From NCBI RefSeq assembly GCF_000429405.1, contig NZ_AUBU01000006.1, positions 248,001 to 312,000 of the forward strand: a stretch of DNA of 64,000 nucleotides. Direction: 5' to 3'. The notes under the pieces were generated by a model. It was not told where the DNA came from and ran no database searches. It worked only from the letters and a program-made list of their open reading frames with translations. The DNA is from Algoriphagus marincola DSM 16067. GTDB lineage: Bacteria > Bacteroidota > Bacteroidia > Cytophagales > Cyclobacteriaceae. The translations under genes were made by a program, and so were the position numbers. Shown piece by piece: positions 8,005 to 17,499 of this stretch; position 1 is the first letter of the stretch; each line of letters begins with the position of its first letter.

Positions 8005-8946
8005 ATGACCTCATTAGAAAAAAAAGCCCAAACCATCAAATCGACTGCCAAGCGATTGGGCTTCGATTTTTGTGGAATCGCTAAGGCAGAATTTTTAGAA
8101 GAAGAAGCGCCTCGATTGGAGGATTGGCTGAATCGCAACTATCAGGGCCAAATGGCTTATTTAGCAAATCACTTCGACAAACGACTGGACCCTCGCAAAC
8201 TCGTTCCGGGCGCAAAAACTGTCGTCTCCCTGATTTACAATTACTTTCCCGAGAAAAAACTTCCTGAAAAAGCCGAGGATATCAAGCTCGCAAAATATGC
8301 CTATGGCGAGGATTATCACTTTGTCATCAAGGATAAGTTGAAGACTTTTTTGGAGGCTCTCCGGGAAGAAATCGGTGAGATCGAAGGGCGGGCTTTTGTG
8401 GATTCGGCACCTGTGATGGAGCGACAATGGGCACAAAAGGCCGGGTTGGGTTGGATAGGTAAAAACAGTCTGCTGCTCAATCGGGAGATGGGAAGTTTTT
8501 TCTTTTTGGCGGAATTGATCATCGATCTAGAAGTAGAGCCTGATTCTCCAATAGCCAAAGATTATTGCGGCACTTGCACAGCCTGCATCGATGCCTGTCC
8601 TACTGATGCAATCGTACAGCCCGGAGTGGTGGATGGTTCGCGTTGTATTTCCTACCTGACGATTGAGTTGAAGGATTCCATCCCAAACGAGTTCAGAGAT
8701 AAAATGGAAAACTGGGCTTTTGGTTGTGATATCTGCCAAGACGTATGCCCATGGAATCGCTTTTCGCGTCCACATCAAGAGCCCGCCTTTGATCTTCATC
8801 CGGATTTAAAAGATTTCACAAAAAAGGACTGGGTAGAAATGACAGAAGAAACTTTCCGGAAAGTTTTTAAAAAGTCTGCTGTGAAGCGTACCAAATTTGT
8901 AGGACTCAAAAGAAATATCGAATTTCTAGGTGAAAAGAACCCATAG
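8005..8946 (+). CDS. queG: Epoxyqueuosine reductase QueG
   Basis: QueG performs the last step of queuosine synthesis in tRNA, reducing epoxyqueuosine with cobalamin and two 4Fe-4S clusters. The 313-residue protein shows the cobalamin-dependent domain, the [10 protein letters not shown] segment with the proton-donor Asp (D133), and ferredoxin motifs C188-x2-C191-x2-C194-x3-C198-P and C241-x2-C244-x3-C248-P. It is shorter than the E. coli protein because the C-terminal HEAT-like extension is missing, which is normal for many phyla. corA follows after three bases, so the two are probably co-transcribed. Confidence 0.95.
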   Translation: MTSLEKKAQTIKSTAKRLGFDFCGIAKAEFLEEEAPRLEDWLNRNYQGQMAYLANHFDKRLDPRKLVPGAKTVVSLIYNYFPEKKLPEKAEDIKLAKYAYGEDYHFVIKDKLKTFLEALREEIGEIEGRAFVDSAPVMERQWAQKAGLGWIGKNSLLLNREMGSFFFLAELIIDLEVEPDSPIAKDYCGTCTACIDACPTDAIVQPGVVDGSRCISYLTIELKDSIPNEFRDKMENWAFGCDICQDVCPWNRFSRPHQEPAFDLHPDLKDFTKKDWVEMTEETFRKVFKKSAVKRTKFVGLKRNIEFLGEKNP

Positions 8947-8949
8947 CCT

Positions 8950-10059
8950 ATGCCTCGTACTCAGTCCACCTTGAAGCAATTTCAAAATCTTTTTAAAACT
9001 AAAAAGAGAAAAAAGCGCTCTCATAAAGTGGGGCTTCCTCCTGCATCCTTGGTATATGGAGGAGAGAAAAAGCAGGAAGAGGTTTTTATCAATCTGATCA
9101 CCTATGATGAGTCAGAATTTTTAGAAGAACGAATCGAACTTTCGCAGCTTCAAGATCACCTCAATTTGCAAAAAAAAGTAATCTGGATTGATGTGGTTGG
9201 CTTGCATGATATCGCTTTGCTAGAGCAAATCGGAAAGCTCTTTGGTATCCATAAATTGACATTGGAGGACATACTTAGCGTAGAGCAACGTCCCAAAATG
9301 GAGGTTTTTGACGAGTACATTTTTGCTACGCTAAAGATGATTCAGTGCAATTCGCCTGAGTCTCCCATCACGGAAGAGCAAGTCAGTTTTTTGATGGAGA
9401 AAAATATTCTGATCACCTTTCAGGAAAAAGCAGGGGATGTATTTCAGTTTGTCAGAGACCGCCTTCTAGACCAAAAAAGGCCTATTCGTCATAGAGGTAC
9501 TGATTACTTGCTCTATGCTTTGCTTGATGCAGTGATTGACAATTATTTCTCTGTCATGGAAAATATCGGTGAGCGAATCGAAAATCTGGAATCTCAAGCC
9601 ATGCTGGAGCCTGGAAAGGAAACGCTGAATGCCCTCTATCTTCAGCGAAGGGAAATGATGGACTTGCGGCGTTCTGTCTATCCACTTCGGGAGGTGATTG
9701 GTGCTTTTGACAAATATGCCGAGCATAAAATTTCTCCAGAAGTCCGGCCTTTCATTCGGGATTTATATGAAAATACCATTCAAGTCATTGAGACTATGGA
9801 AGTATTTCGGGATATGTCATCCGGTGTGTTGGACCTGTATATGAATAGTCTTTCGAACCGGATGAATAATGTAATGAAGGTCTTAACGATCATTTCGACG
9901 ATTTTCATTCCTCTTAGTTTTGTTGCAGGTGTCTATGGAATGAATTTCGAATACATGCCCGAACTGAGCTCCCGTAATGGATATTTTTACGTTTTGGGAG
10001 GAATGGGAATTGCTGCGTTTGGAATGCTCATAGCCTTTCGACTCAAGCGCTGGCTCTGA
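8950..10059 (+). CDS. corA: Magnesium/cobalt transporter CorA
   Basis: The 369-residue CorA-type channel has a long cytoplasmic N-terminal domain, the pore signature YGMN (G330-M331-N332) after the first transmembrane helix and a second helix near the C-terminus ending in the basic RLKRWL. The charged N-terminus (KTKKRKKRSHK) is typical of the longer Bacteroidota members. It lies three bases after queG, and its stop codon abuts the convergent META lipoprotein gene. Confidence 0.94.
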   Translation: MPRTQSTLKQFQNLFKTKKRKKRSHKVGLPPASLVYGGEKKQEEVFINLITYDESEFLEERIELSQLQDHLNLQKKVIWIDVVGLHDIALLEQIGKLFGIHKLTLEDILSVEQRPKMEVFDEYIFATLKMIQCNSPESPITEEQVSFLMEKNILITFQEKAGDVFQFVRDRLLDQKRPIRHRGTDYLLYALLDAVIDNYFSVMENIGERIENLESQAMLEPGKETLNALYLQRREMMDLRRSVYPLREVIGAFDKYAEHKISPEVRPFIRDLYENTIQVIETMEVFRDMSSGVLDLYMNSLSNRMNNVMKVLTIISTIFIPLSFVAGVYGMNFEYMPELSSRNGYFYVLGGMGIAAFGMLIAFRLKRWL

Positions 10060-10464
10060 TTATTGAAGCCGGATGATTTCTGTACCAGCACCATTTTTCA
10101 AAATGAGCTGACCCTCTTCGTAAGCGTAACTTCGAACCGCTCGAATCGCTTCTAAGAAGGCATTTTCAAATCTGCTATCCGGACAGGCCATCATGGTCGA
10201 ACCTAAATTGCCAAATTGCAGCTGCTCATTCTTTTCAATTTCGTAAGGCCCAAAAATCCGATTACATCCACCATTCCCGCTGATTTGCTTTGACTCGGCA
10301 TCAAACTGAATGTGGGCATCTTTGTCTGTACCTGATACCTGAACAGGGTTTCCGTTCAGCTCGATAAGTACCCACTTCTTCCCTTCCCAATTACTATCCG
10401 GAAAAGATTTGGGGCTGCAGGCGATAAGCCAGATAAATGCTAGGGTATAGGTGAAGCCTTTCAT
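10060..10464 (-). CDS. META-domain (HslJ-like) lipoprotein
   Basis: About 134 residues from the ATG at 10464. The N-terminus MKGFTYTLAFIWLIAC is a lipoprotein signal with lipobox LIAC. The mature part is a META domain: KWVLIELNGNPV, FDAESKQISGNGGCNRIFGPYEI, GSTMMACPD and a C-terminal LILKNGAGTEIIRLQ strand. In E. coli HslJ the domain is linked to novobiocin and heat stress; no role can be assigned here. Monocistronic, convergent with corA. Confidence 0.85.
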   Translation of the reverse strand: MKGFTYTLAFIWLIACSPKSFPDSNWEGKKWVLIELNGNPVQVSGTDKDAHIQFDAESKQISGNGGCNRIFGPYEIEKNEQLQFGNLGSTMMACPDSRFENAFLEAIRAVRSYAYEEGQLILKNGAGTEIIRLQ

Positions 10465-10536
10465 AGTGGTATTGCTTTTCCAATACAAAAGCAGATTAAA
10501 GGCCAAAAAAATTTAGATGGTGATTTTTAACCTTTT

Positions 10537-11394
10537 TTAAAAAGCTTTTAAGCTAATATCCATGCTGTTCACTGAGTGAGTCAAAGCACCCATGGAAATA
10601 AAATCAACTCCGCATTCAGCCACAGCTGCCAGGGTTTCTTCTGTAATTCCTCCAGAAGCTTCAATACTCATTTTTCCATCTACTAAATCAACTGCCTCTT
10701 GCATGGTATCGTAGTCCATATTATCCAACATGATATAGTCTACGCCTCCTACTTCCAGTACCTCAGCGACCTCTTGAAGATTTCTGGTTTCTACCTCGAT
10801 TTTTAGATTGAGCGAATTAGCTTTGAGGTAGTTTTTGGTATTAGTGATTGCTTGTCGGATTCCTCCAGCGAAGTCCACATGATTATCCTTCAGCATAACC
10901 ATATCGTATAGGGCAAAGCGGTGATTTACCCCTCCTCCGATGTGAACAGCCCACTTTTCCATCAATCGGAAATTGGGAGTTGTCTTCCGGGTATCCATCA
11001 GCCGAGCTTTGGTATGAAGGATTTTTTGGGTAAGATGGTGAGTCTTGGTGGCAATCCCACTCATTCGTTGCATGCAGTTGAGGACTAGTCTTTCAGAAGA
11101 AAGAATGGAAGCCGCCGGACCTGAGACTTCTAAGCCAATTTCACCGAAAGAAACAGCCTCTCCGTCTTTTTTGAAGACTTTTACCTCCAATCGAGGATCA
11201 AAAGCTTTGAAAATTCGCTCAGCCAACTCAACTCCAGCCAAGATGCCATCGCCTTTGATGAGCAATCTTGCTCTGCCTTGTCTATCCGATGGAAAGGCAG
11301 AGAGTGAAGAATAGTCTCCTGGACCAATGTCCTCGGCAAAGGCAGATTGTATAAATTGATCTAAGGCTGAATCAGATAGATAGGCAGGCTTCAT
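10537..11394 (-). CDS. nadC: Nicotinate-nucleotide pyrophosphorylase (quinolinate phosphoribosyltransferase)
   Basis: NadC converts quinolinate and PRPP to nicotinate mononucleotide in de novo NAD synthesis. The 285-residue length is standard. Conserved blocks include EDIGPGDYSS (21-30), the dimer-contact NCMQRMSGIAT, DTRKTTPNFR (134-143) with the quinolinate-binding Arg and Lys, and the barrel strands KIEVETR, DYIMLDNM and SIEASGGI. A TATTTTTG promoter element (minus strand, 11399-11406) ends four bases before the ATG, suggesting a leaderless message separate from the upstream DUF4783 gene. Confidence 0.95.
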   Translation of the reverse strand: MKPAYLSDSALDQFIQSAFAEDIGPGDYSSLSAFPSDRQGRARLLIKGDGILAGVELAERIFKAFDPRLEVKVFKKDGEAVSFGEIGLEVSGPAASILSSERLVLNCMQRMSGIATKTHHLTQKILHTKARLMDTRKTTPNFRLMEKWAVHIGGGVNHRFALYDMVMLKDNHVDFAGGIRQAITNTKNYLKANSLNLKIEVETRNLQEVAEVLEVGGVDYIMLDNMDYDTMQEAVDLVDGKMSIEASGGITEETLAAVAECGVDFISMGALTHSVNSMDISLKAF

Positions 11395-11398
11395 GCCA

Positions 11399-11406
11399 CA
11401 AAAATA
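11399..11406 (-). promoter_or_regulatory. Bacteroidota -7 promoter box of nadC
   Basis: Minus-strand TATTTTTG matches the consensus TAnnTTTG and ends four bases before the nadC ATG. No convincing -33 TTTG was found at the usual spacing. Confidence 0.4.
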
Positions 11407-11448
11407 GGCATATTGAAAGGTTTAGTCGCTGTTTTTGGAAAAATTACC

Positions 11449-11844
11449 TTAAGCTTTTACAAAGCCAAGGCTGTAAATTTTCAAATCTGTATCGAGTTGG
11501 TTGATTTTTATAAAGACTCGATAGCTTGCCTGACCACTTTGATATTCACCGATGTAGGAACTCAATTTGGGATTAGTTTCACTTCTGTAAACTAGCTGAA
11601 ACCTCAAGGGAGGGTTTTTTTTGAAAAAATCTCTGATGACCTGTTCTGCTTGGTTTTTGGAGAAATCCCCTTGTTGCCCATTGATATTCAGGGAAATACT
11701 ATTTTCGAAATAGCGAGCTAGTTCACTGCTGCTCCCAGAATCAATAGCCAAAATCACTGGATCGATAGATTCATTGAGTTCTTCCTTGTCCATCAAGGGC
11801 ATGAAAATCAAGAATAAACTTAATATAAACGGGAGGGCATTCAT
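11449..11844 (-). CDS. DUF4783 domain secreted protein
   Basis: The 131-residue protein has a hydrophobic N-terminal signal (MNALPFILSLFLIFMPL) and a single DUF4783/NTF2-like fold: IDPVILAIDSGSSSELARYF, SISLNINGQQGDFSKNQAEQVIRDFF, FQLVYRSETNPKLSSYIGE, and a final IYSLGFVKA strand. DUF4783 genes commonly sit beside nadC in Bacteroidota, as here. Function unknown; the fold suggests small-ligand binding rather than catalysis. Confidence 0.78.
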   Translation of the reverse strand: MNALPFILSLFLIFMPLMDKEELNESIDPVILAIDSGSSSELARYFENSISLNINGQQGDFSKNQAEQVIRDFFKKNPPLRFQLVYRSETNPKLSSYIGEYQSGQASYRVFIKINQLDTDLKIYSLGFVKA

Positions 11845-11964
11845 TTGGGAATCAATTAGACAAATACTAAGCCAAAAAAGTATTAGGAAGTAGCTTTCCT
11901 GCTTTTTGAAAAGATGAATCTGAATCGGAATGGGAACTGCCCCTCACAATGGTGAGAAAAATAA

Positions 11965-11972
11965 TATATTTG
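11965..11972 (+). promoter_or_regulatory. Bacteroidota -7 promoter box of gpmI
   Basis: TATATTTG matches TAnnTTTG and ends five bases before the gpmI ATG at 11978, so transcription would begin at or next to the start codon. No clear -33 box. Confidence 0.42.
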
Positions 11973-11977
11973 CCCCT

Positions 11978-13501
11978 ATGGAAAAGAATGTACTTTTAAT
12001 GATCCTGGATGGATGGGGCATAGCTACCAACCCGGCCGTATCTGCCATAGACAAAGCGAAAACGCCTTTTGTAGATAGTCTGTATCAAAATTATCCCCAT
12101 GCCAAACTGGATGCTTCTGGCTTGGCTGTGGGATTGCCCGAAGGACAAATGGGTAACTCCGAGGTGGGACATATGAATATTGGTGCCGGTCGAGTAGTCT
12201 ATCAAGATTTGGTAAAAATCAATCAGGCAGTCAAAAATGGAGAATTGAAAGATCATCCGATTTTGACGGAAGCATTTGAAAGTGCCAAAAAGAATAAGAA
12301 AAAGGTACACTTTATGGGTCTGGTATCCGATGGAGGAGTCCATGCCCATATTGACCACTTGAAAGGACTCTGTGATGCAGCTAAGCATCATGAGCTGGAA
12401 GATGTATTTATTCACGCTTTTACCGATGGACGGGATACAGATCCTAAAGGTGGAGTCAAATACCTTCAGGACTTGGAAAATCACCTTCAAAAATCAACCG
12501 GGAAAATCGCATCTGTGGTAGGGAGATACTATGCGATGGATCGAGACAATCGCTGGGAGCGTGTCAAGCTAGCCTATGATGCTCTGGTAAATGGTGAGGG
12601 AGAGAAGTCCAAGAATATTCTAGTGGCCATCCAAAAGTCCTACGATAATGGAGTGACGGATGAATTCATTCGACCCATCATCCATGTCGGTGCAGATAAT
12701 AAACCGCTTGGTATCATGGCAGATGGTGATGTGGTGGTTTGTTTCAATTTCCGTACTGATAGAGGAAGAGAAATCACTCAGGTACTCACGCAGCGAGACT
12801 TTGAGGATTTCAATATGAAAAAGCTGGATTTAGACTATATCACTTTCACCAATTACGATGATACTTTTCAGGGTATCAAAGTGCTTTTTGAAAAAGACAA
12901 TCTTAGCAACACTTTAGGAGAGGTCCTGGAGCGAGCAGGAAAAAAACAGATTAGAATCGCAGAGACTGAGAAATATCCTCACGTCACATTTTTCTTTTCT
13001 GGAGGAAGAGAAAAGGAATTTGAAGGTGAAAGCCGAATTCTCTGCCCTTCACCCAAGGTGGCTACTTATGATCTCAAGCCAGAGATGAGTGCCTATGAGA
13101 TTGCTTCGAAAATCAATCCGGAATTGAAGCGAAAATCAGCCAATTTCATCTGCCTCAATTTTGCCAATGCAGATATGGTGGGACACACCGGAGATTTTGA
13201 TGCGGCTGTGAAAGCTTGTGAAGCAGTAGATGAGTGCGCAAAAAGCGTGATCGAAACTGCCTTGGAAAATGACTACACGATCATAGTGATTGCAGATCAT
13301 GGAAACTCGGATATGATGATCAATGAGGATGGCACACCAAATACAGCCCATACGACTAATTTGGTACCCTTCATTGTAGTCGATAAGCATGATCGATTTG
13401 AACTTGCCGATGGCAAATTGGGAGACTTGGCACCTAGCATCTTGAAATTGATGGGTGTGGCAGTCCCTGAGGAAATGACCGGAAATATCCTGATCAACTA
13501 A
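11978..13501 (+). CDS. gpmI: 2,3-bisphosphoglycerate-independent phosphoglycerate mutase
   Basis: This alkaline-phosphatase-superfamily enzyme interconverts 3- and 2-phosphoglycerate with Mn2+. The 507-residue protein starts MEKNVLLMILDGWG with metal ligand D11. The phosphoserine is S61 in MGNSEVGHMNIGAG. FTDGRDTDP, the VGRYYAMDRDNRW block, HTGDFDAAVKA and IADHGNSDMM complete the active site. The ATG at 11978 is preferred over an in-frame upstream start at 11930, which adds 16 unrelated residues. The stop overlaps the next ATG by one base (TAATG), so the downstream lipoprotein is coupled. Confidence 0.96.
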   Translation: MEKNVLLMILDGWGIATNPAVSAIDKAKTPFVDSLYQNYPHAKLDASGLAVGLPEGQMGNSEVGHMNIGAGRVVYQDLVKINQAVKNGELKDHPILTEAFESAKKNKKKVHFMGLVSDGGVHAHIDHLKGLCDAAKHHELEDVFIHAFTDGRDTDPKGGVKYLQDLENHLQKSTGKIASVVGRYYAMDRDNRWERVKLAYDALVNGEGEKSKNILVAIQKSYDNGVTDEFIRPIIHVGADNKPLGIMADGDVVVCFNFRTDRGREITQVLTQRDFEDFNMKKLDLDYITFTNYDDTFQGIKVLFEKDNLSNTLGEVLERAGKKQIRIAETEKYPHVTFFFSGGREKEFEGESRILCPSPKVATYDLKPEMSAYEIASKINPELKRKSANFICLNFANADMVGHTGDFDAAVKACEAVDECAKSVIETALENDYTIIVIADHGNSDMMINEDGTPNTAHTTNLVPFIVVDKHDRFELADGKLGDLAPSILKLMGVAVPEEMTGNILIN

Positions 13502-14070
13502 TGAGAATTAGCCTATTTGTTGTTTTTGGGTTTGTTCTGACCCTTTTGAATTCCTGTGAAAATGCTCCTGGAATTGCTAAGCCCGGCGAGCTGGAGGTTC
13601 TACCTTACTATGATGTAGCCGGTTTTGTGGAGGCTGAGATTTCCAAATTGGGAAATGAGACCGTCCGTAAAATCACTCGGATCAATGGCAAGGAGGAATC
13701 CACGGAAGTGACACTAAGCCAAGAAGAATGGAAGGAGGAACTAGATGCTTTTTTCAGAGCTGATATCAACAAGCCTTCTATGGTTTCTGCATTTTCTACA
13801 GAGGTAAAGGGAGATGTATTGGTCCATAGGCTTTTGCCTGGAGAAAAAAGCCCTGTCAAGGAAATAAAAGTTCGAATAATTGATGATCGACCTATTTGGT
13901 TGACATTTAAGATTTCTAAGGAAAATATTTTCTATACCTCCACCATTCTTGGGGAGATTTATATGAATCAACGAACCCAAAAGATCGATCACTATTCCAT
14001 CGAAACGACCCAAAAGATTATGTTTTTGGATGCAAATAATTTGAGAATCAAAGGAGCTGTTCAACCATAA
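13501..14070 (+). CDS. Lipoprotein of unknown function, coupled to gpmI
   Basis: The 189-residue protein starts MRISLFVVFGFVLTLLNSC, a lipoprotein signal with lipobox LNSC. The rest is a beta-rich domain with LPYYDVAGFVEAEISKLG near the start and IWLTFKISKENIFYTSTILGEIYMN in the middle. I do not recognise a named domain. Similar short lipoproteins with a PYYDVxGF-like start occur in Bacteroidota. It is translated from TAATG overlapping the gpmI stop and ends before a strong terminator, so it shares the gpmI transcript. Confidence 0.72.
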   Translation: MRISLFVVFGFVLTLLNSCENAPGIAKPGELEVLPYYDVAGFVEAEISKLGNETVRKITRINGKEESTEVTLSQEEWKEELDAFFRADINKPSMVSAFSTEVKGDVLVHRLLPGEKSPVKEIKVRIIDDRPIWLTFKISKENIFYTSTILGEIYMNQRTQKIDHYSIETTQKIMFLDANNLRIKGAVQP

Positions 14071-14088
14071 TCAATTTACCAATTCATA

Positions 14089-14123
14089 AAAAATCCCGAC
14101 TTTCTGATGAGAGTCGGGATTTT
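14089..14123. terminator. Bidirectional intrinsic terminator
   Basis: AAATCCCGACT (14091-14101) pairs with AGTCGGGATTT (14112-14122) around a 10-nt loop, with A and T tracts on the two sides. It serves the gpmI operon and the convergent outer-membrane receptor. Confidence 0.85.
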
Positions 14124-14135
14124 TTTGTGGTGTGT

Positions 14136-16991
14136 TTACCAAGTTCTACCTCCGCTTGGCCGGGCTCTTCTCCAAGGGCTATCATCTGGCTCAGGCTCCT
14201 TGAAGTTGCCGATGATATAGGTAAAGGTCAGCATTCCGTATCGGGTCAATACATTGGTAAATACATCTGTAATGGCTACATCTGACACGGTTCGGCTGAT
14301 GCTGTTGTTCTGATTTAAGAGATCAAAGATCACCACCTTCAATTCTGCTTTGTTATTCTTGGCAAAGCGGAAGCCTCCCTCTATATTCCAAAGCCACACT
14401 GACTGATCAAAACCTTCTGAAAGTCCGCTGTATAGCATGTTATTCACTGTATTTCCTACAAATAGCTTTCCGTTGTTTGGCGAGTAATACAAGCGAATAT
14501 TAGACTCTTGCACGTAGAAGTTCTGATCCAGATTGGCCTGCAAGCTAGAGTTTACAATCGTATAGGTACCGGTAGTGCTGACCGAGAAGTCGACATTCTT
14601 ACTGATATTGGAACTGATCGTGATTCCTTGACTTAGGTCGATATTATCATTCAGGTTTTTCTCCCCGTTGATCATACCTGGAGTTCGGTTGAAACCGATT
14701 CGTGTATTGATATTGAATTGGAGTTTCAGTTTAGGAATGGGCATTCCATAAGTGGCAAAGGCTCGCAATCTCCAATTACCATCCAAATTGACCGGCTGGG
14801 AAATCTGACCACCGGGTCTCAGCAATACCTCACCATTGATCAGTGTATCTTGGGCAGCAACAAAGGTGCTGTTTCCGATAAAGTTACTGGTAGCTGAGTA
14901 ATTGATGAAGGTGAAGAAAGTCTTTGATTTCTCCAGATTCACCTTTGCTATATTGGCGAAAATATTGTGATTATAGCTCTGCCCAAGATTGGGATTTCCC
15001 ACACTGAGATTGAGCGGGTTTTGATTGTTAATCACGTTTTGCAATTGATTCACACTTGGTTCATCGGTATCTGTTCGATAGCGAATTCTCCAGCTAAACC
15101 CTGATTCTCGATTTCTGTAATTGATATTGGCACTTGGTAGGATATTGTTGAAATCCCGACGGAAAACGCCTGGTTCGGGAAAAAAGGCCTCATTGTCCAA
15201 TCTAGCGAACTGATAATCTAAGTTTAAGTTGATGCTATAACCATTATTGTTGTAAGCATAGCCACTTCTCAGGCGCTGTGTGATAAATTTATTATCAAAC
15301 TCATTACTCAATGCCGTATCCAAAACGGGGAGGTTTTCTTCGTTGAAAACTCGTGTTTTTTGATCAGCAAGGGTTTTGTTGTTGGAAACTTGGTAGCCAA
15401 AGGTTCCCATGCCTTTTTCTCCCAATGGCTCAGTAAAGGTCAGATTCACCCGATAGTTGAAACCATCATTCAATGCGACTGTCTCTTGAATGGTCGTGTC
15501 TAACTGATTTCGTTGAAAATCCCTGCTTGCAGCTTCTAAGTCAGAAAGTTGATCCCGATTACTCCAAGTAGTTGAAATGTCCGTAGAAAGTGTTCTTCGG
15601 GGTTTGTCAAATTTATAGCGATAGGTAATATTATTTGAAATATTGAAAGCTTTAGTCTCCGCTTCCGAGACTGAGCGAAGAGCGGAAAGAGAATCTCCCT
15701 CATTGCCTAGTGTCAAGGCATCGCGGTCGCTGAAGGTCCGGTTGTTTTGAATTGAAAAGCTTGGCGTGATGATGATGCTGTTTTTATCATTCAGGTCGGC
15801 TTCAATTCTGGCGTTTGCCCGGTGATTGAAGTTTTCGACGTTGTTGATAAGGCTTTCTTGATAAAACTGACTCGTGCTTTCGTTTATAATCCGTTCTTCA
15901 TTTGTGATTTGACGGAGTGTATTGTTCGTGTTGTTGAAGAAGTAAGAACCTGTGAAGTTTACCTTTTTACCCCATTTATCGCTGTAATTTAAACCCAATG
16001 CATTGGTAGCAATGATACCGATGTCATTGCCCACGAAGAAGTTATTATTTCCCCCGCCGCCCCATCGGCCACCTCCGCGTCCACCACGTCCGCCGCCACC
16101 GGAGTTAGCACTCAAGCCGGCCAGATCCTGTGAGGAGAAATTCTGCTGATTTATGTTATTGGTCAGGCCTAGAATGGAGAATCGCCGATCTCCGTTGAAA
16201 AAGTTTAAGCTACCCCCGCCAGAATATCGCTCATCTGTTCCATATCCGCCATAAACCCTTCCAAACTGACCGTTTTTACGATCCTCTCTCAAAATGATAT
16301 TGATAGTCTTGGAGTAGTTGCCATCGTCAAAACCTGTCAAACGGCTCTGGTCTGAGCGCTGATCAAGTACTTCGACTCGCTCAATAGCATCTGCAGGTAG
16401 GTTTCGTAAGGCAATACTTGGATCCGAACCAAAGAACTCTCGACCATCGACAAGCACCTTTTGAACTGCTTCGCCCTGCGCTTGGAGTTGACCTCCCTGC
16501 ATCGTGATCCCGGGCATTTTACGAATCAAATCTTCTGCTTGGGCATTCTCCATGGTTTTGAATGCATTCGCATTGAAAGAAGTCGTATCGCCCCTTTGCT
16601 CCCCAACGGGTACCTGTCCTTCGATCAATACTTCTCCCAATTCTTTGGTGTCCTCCATCAATACAAGCCTTCCTAAATCGCTTGCATCTCGCAGATTGTG
16701 GACTTTGGATATCTTTTCATAGCCTATGAAGGTGATTTCGATTTTCACCTGAGGGATATCAGGCCGTACAATTTCAAATTTTCCTTGTCCGTCTGTTACT
16801 GCTCCCCGAAGCAGGGAGTCGGCCAGTGTTTTTATTTGGACATTAGCCCCAACCATGGGCTGATTGATCGTACCGTCAATGACGATCCCGGTCAGTTTTC
16901 GCTCGGGCTGAGTTTGGCTTCGCTGGGCAAAAATAGAGTTGCTAGATAAAAAGCTGACAACCAATAAAATGAGAGGTATAATTTTTTTCAT
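14136..16991 (-). CDS. TonB-dependent receptor / outer-membrane beta-barrel family protein
   Basis: About 951 residues from MKKIIPLILL (16991), with a signal peptide ending SIFAQ. A carboxypeptidase-regulatory-like beta-sandwich follows (about 33-112; LTGIVIDGTINQPMVGANV), then a plug (about 115-240; DLIRKMPGITMQGGQLQAQGEAV, then VLVDGREFFGSDP) and a large barrel of the OMP_b-brl_3 type ending TFTYIIGNF plus an Arg-rich tail. A glycine/arginine-rich run at about residues 298-314 forms a low-complexity insert in what should be an extracellular loop. Substrate unknown; no SusD partner or riboswitch is adjacent. Monocistronic. Confidence 0.88.
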   Translation of the reverse strand: MKKIIPLILLVVSFLSSNSIFAQRSQTQPERKLTGIVIDGTINQPMVGANVQIKTLADSLLRGAVTDGQGKFEIVRPDIPQVKIEITFIGYEKISKVHNLRDASDLGRLVLMEDTKELGEVLIEGQVPVGEQRGDTTSFNANAFKTMENAQAEDLIRKMPGITMQGGQLQAQGEAVQKVLVDGREFFGSDPSIALRNLPADAIERVEVLDQRSDQSRLTGFDDGNYSKTINIILREDRKNGQFGRVYGGYGTDERYSGGGSLNFFNGDRRFSILGLTNNINQQNFSSQDLAGLSANSGGGGRGGRGGGRWGGGGNNNFFVGNDIGIIATNALGLNYSDKWGKKVNFTGSYFFNNTNNTLRQITNEERIINESTSQFYQESLINNVENFNHRANARIEADLNDKNSIIITPSFSIQNNRTFSDRDALTLGNEGDSLSALRSVSEAETKAFNISNNITYRYKFDKPRRTLSTDISTTWSNRDQLSDLEAASRDFQRNQLDTTIQETVALNDGFNYRVNLTFTEPLGEKGMGTFGYQVSNNKTLADQKTRVFNEENLPVLDTALSNEFDNKFITQRLRSGYAYNNNGYSINLNLDYQFARLDNEAFFPEPGVFRRDFNNILPSANINYRNRESGFSWRIRYRTDTDEPSVNQLQNVINNQNPLNLSVGNPNLGQSYNHNIFANIAKVNLEKSKTFFTFINYSATSNFIGNSTFVAAQDTLINGEVLLRPGGQISQPVNLDGNWRLRAFATYGMPIPKLKLQFNINTRIGFNRTPGMINGEKNLNDNIDLSQGITISSNISKNVDFSVSTTGTYTIVNSSLQANLDQNFYVQESNIRLYYSPNNGKLFVGNTVNNMLYSGLSEGFDQSVWLWNIEGGFRFAKNNKAELKVVIFDLLNQNNSISRTVSDVAITDVFTNVLTRYGMLTFTYIIGNFKEPEPDDSPWRRARPSGGRTW

Positions 16992-17110
16992 AATGAGCAA
17001 AGTTCAACTACTTTGACTCAATGAAAAAGCCTAGGGTTTAAACTAATCTGAAGAAAAAATAAGAATGGAATATCTTGGGGATAAAAGGCAAAATATGGGT
17101 ATGGTTTTCT

Positions 17111-17446
17111 TTAAATTTTAGCCATGATACTATTGTATGAAATCCCAAAATGGCTGTCCTCAAATACGACTTTCCCATCCTTTATGAGAATGGCCTGGGG
17201 AGATTGATGAGGAACTCCAAAGTCCATGGCAACTTGATCGGATAGCGATCGGAAAGCAATCAGATCTAAAAAATAGGGTATAAGACGCTGCTCATCTTCT
17301 TTCTTCCAATTGCGTGCTAGTCTGTCGAGTGACATACTGCTAATAGAGCATCGCGTACTATGCTTGAAAATCAAGACTGGCATGTCTTTACTCTGCTGCT
17401 TGATTATATCAATTTGTCCGGGATCGGTAAGTTTTTGCCAATTCAT
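17111..17446 (-). CDS. ytxJ: Bacilliredoxin-like protein YtxJ
   Basis: The 111-residue thioredoxin-fold protein has the monothiol-type active site HSTRCSISSM with Cys33 in the CPDC position, and the YtxJ-specific LIAFRSLSDQVAMDFGVPHQSPQAILIKDGKVV block. YtxJ is the bacillithiol-associated reductant of S-bacillithiolated proteins. Its presence suggests that the organism makes bacillithiol, as other Bacteroidota do. Divergent from the DUF4403 gene with 53 bp between starts. Confidence 0.85.
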   Translation of the reverse strand: MNWQKLTDPGQIDIIKQQSKDMPVLIFKHSTRCSISSMSLDRLARNWKKEDEQRLIPYFLDLIAFRSLSDQVAMDFGVPHQSPQAILIKDGKVVFEDSHFGISYNSIMAKI

Positions 17447-17499
17447 ACGTTATTCTCCTAATTTTGACCTGAATCTCAATTGAAAATTTACTAACCTTC

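Noticed and set aside
11996..12490. Minus-strand open frame of 164 codons opposite gpmI
   Set aside because: Antisense to a well-conserved enzyme, with no domain and low-complexity hydrophobic composition.
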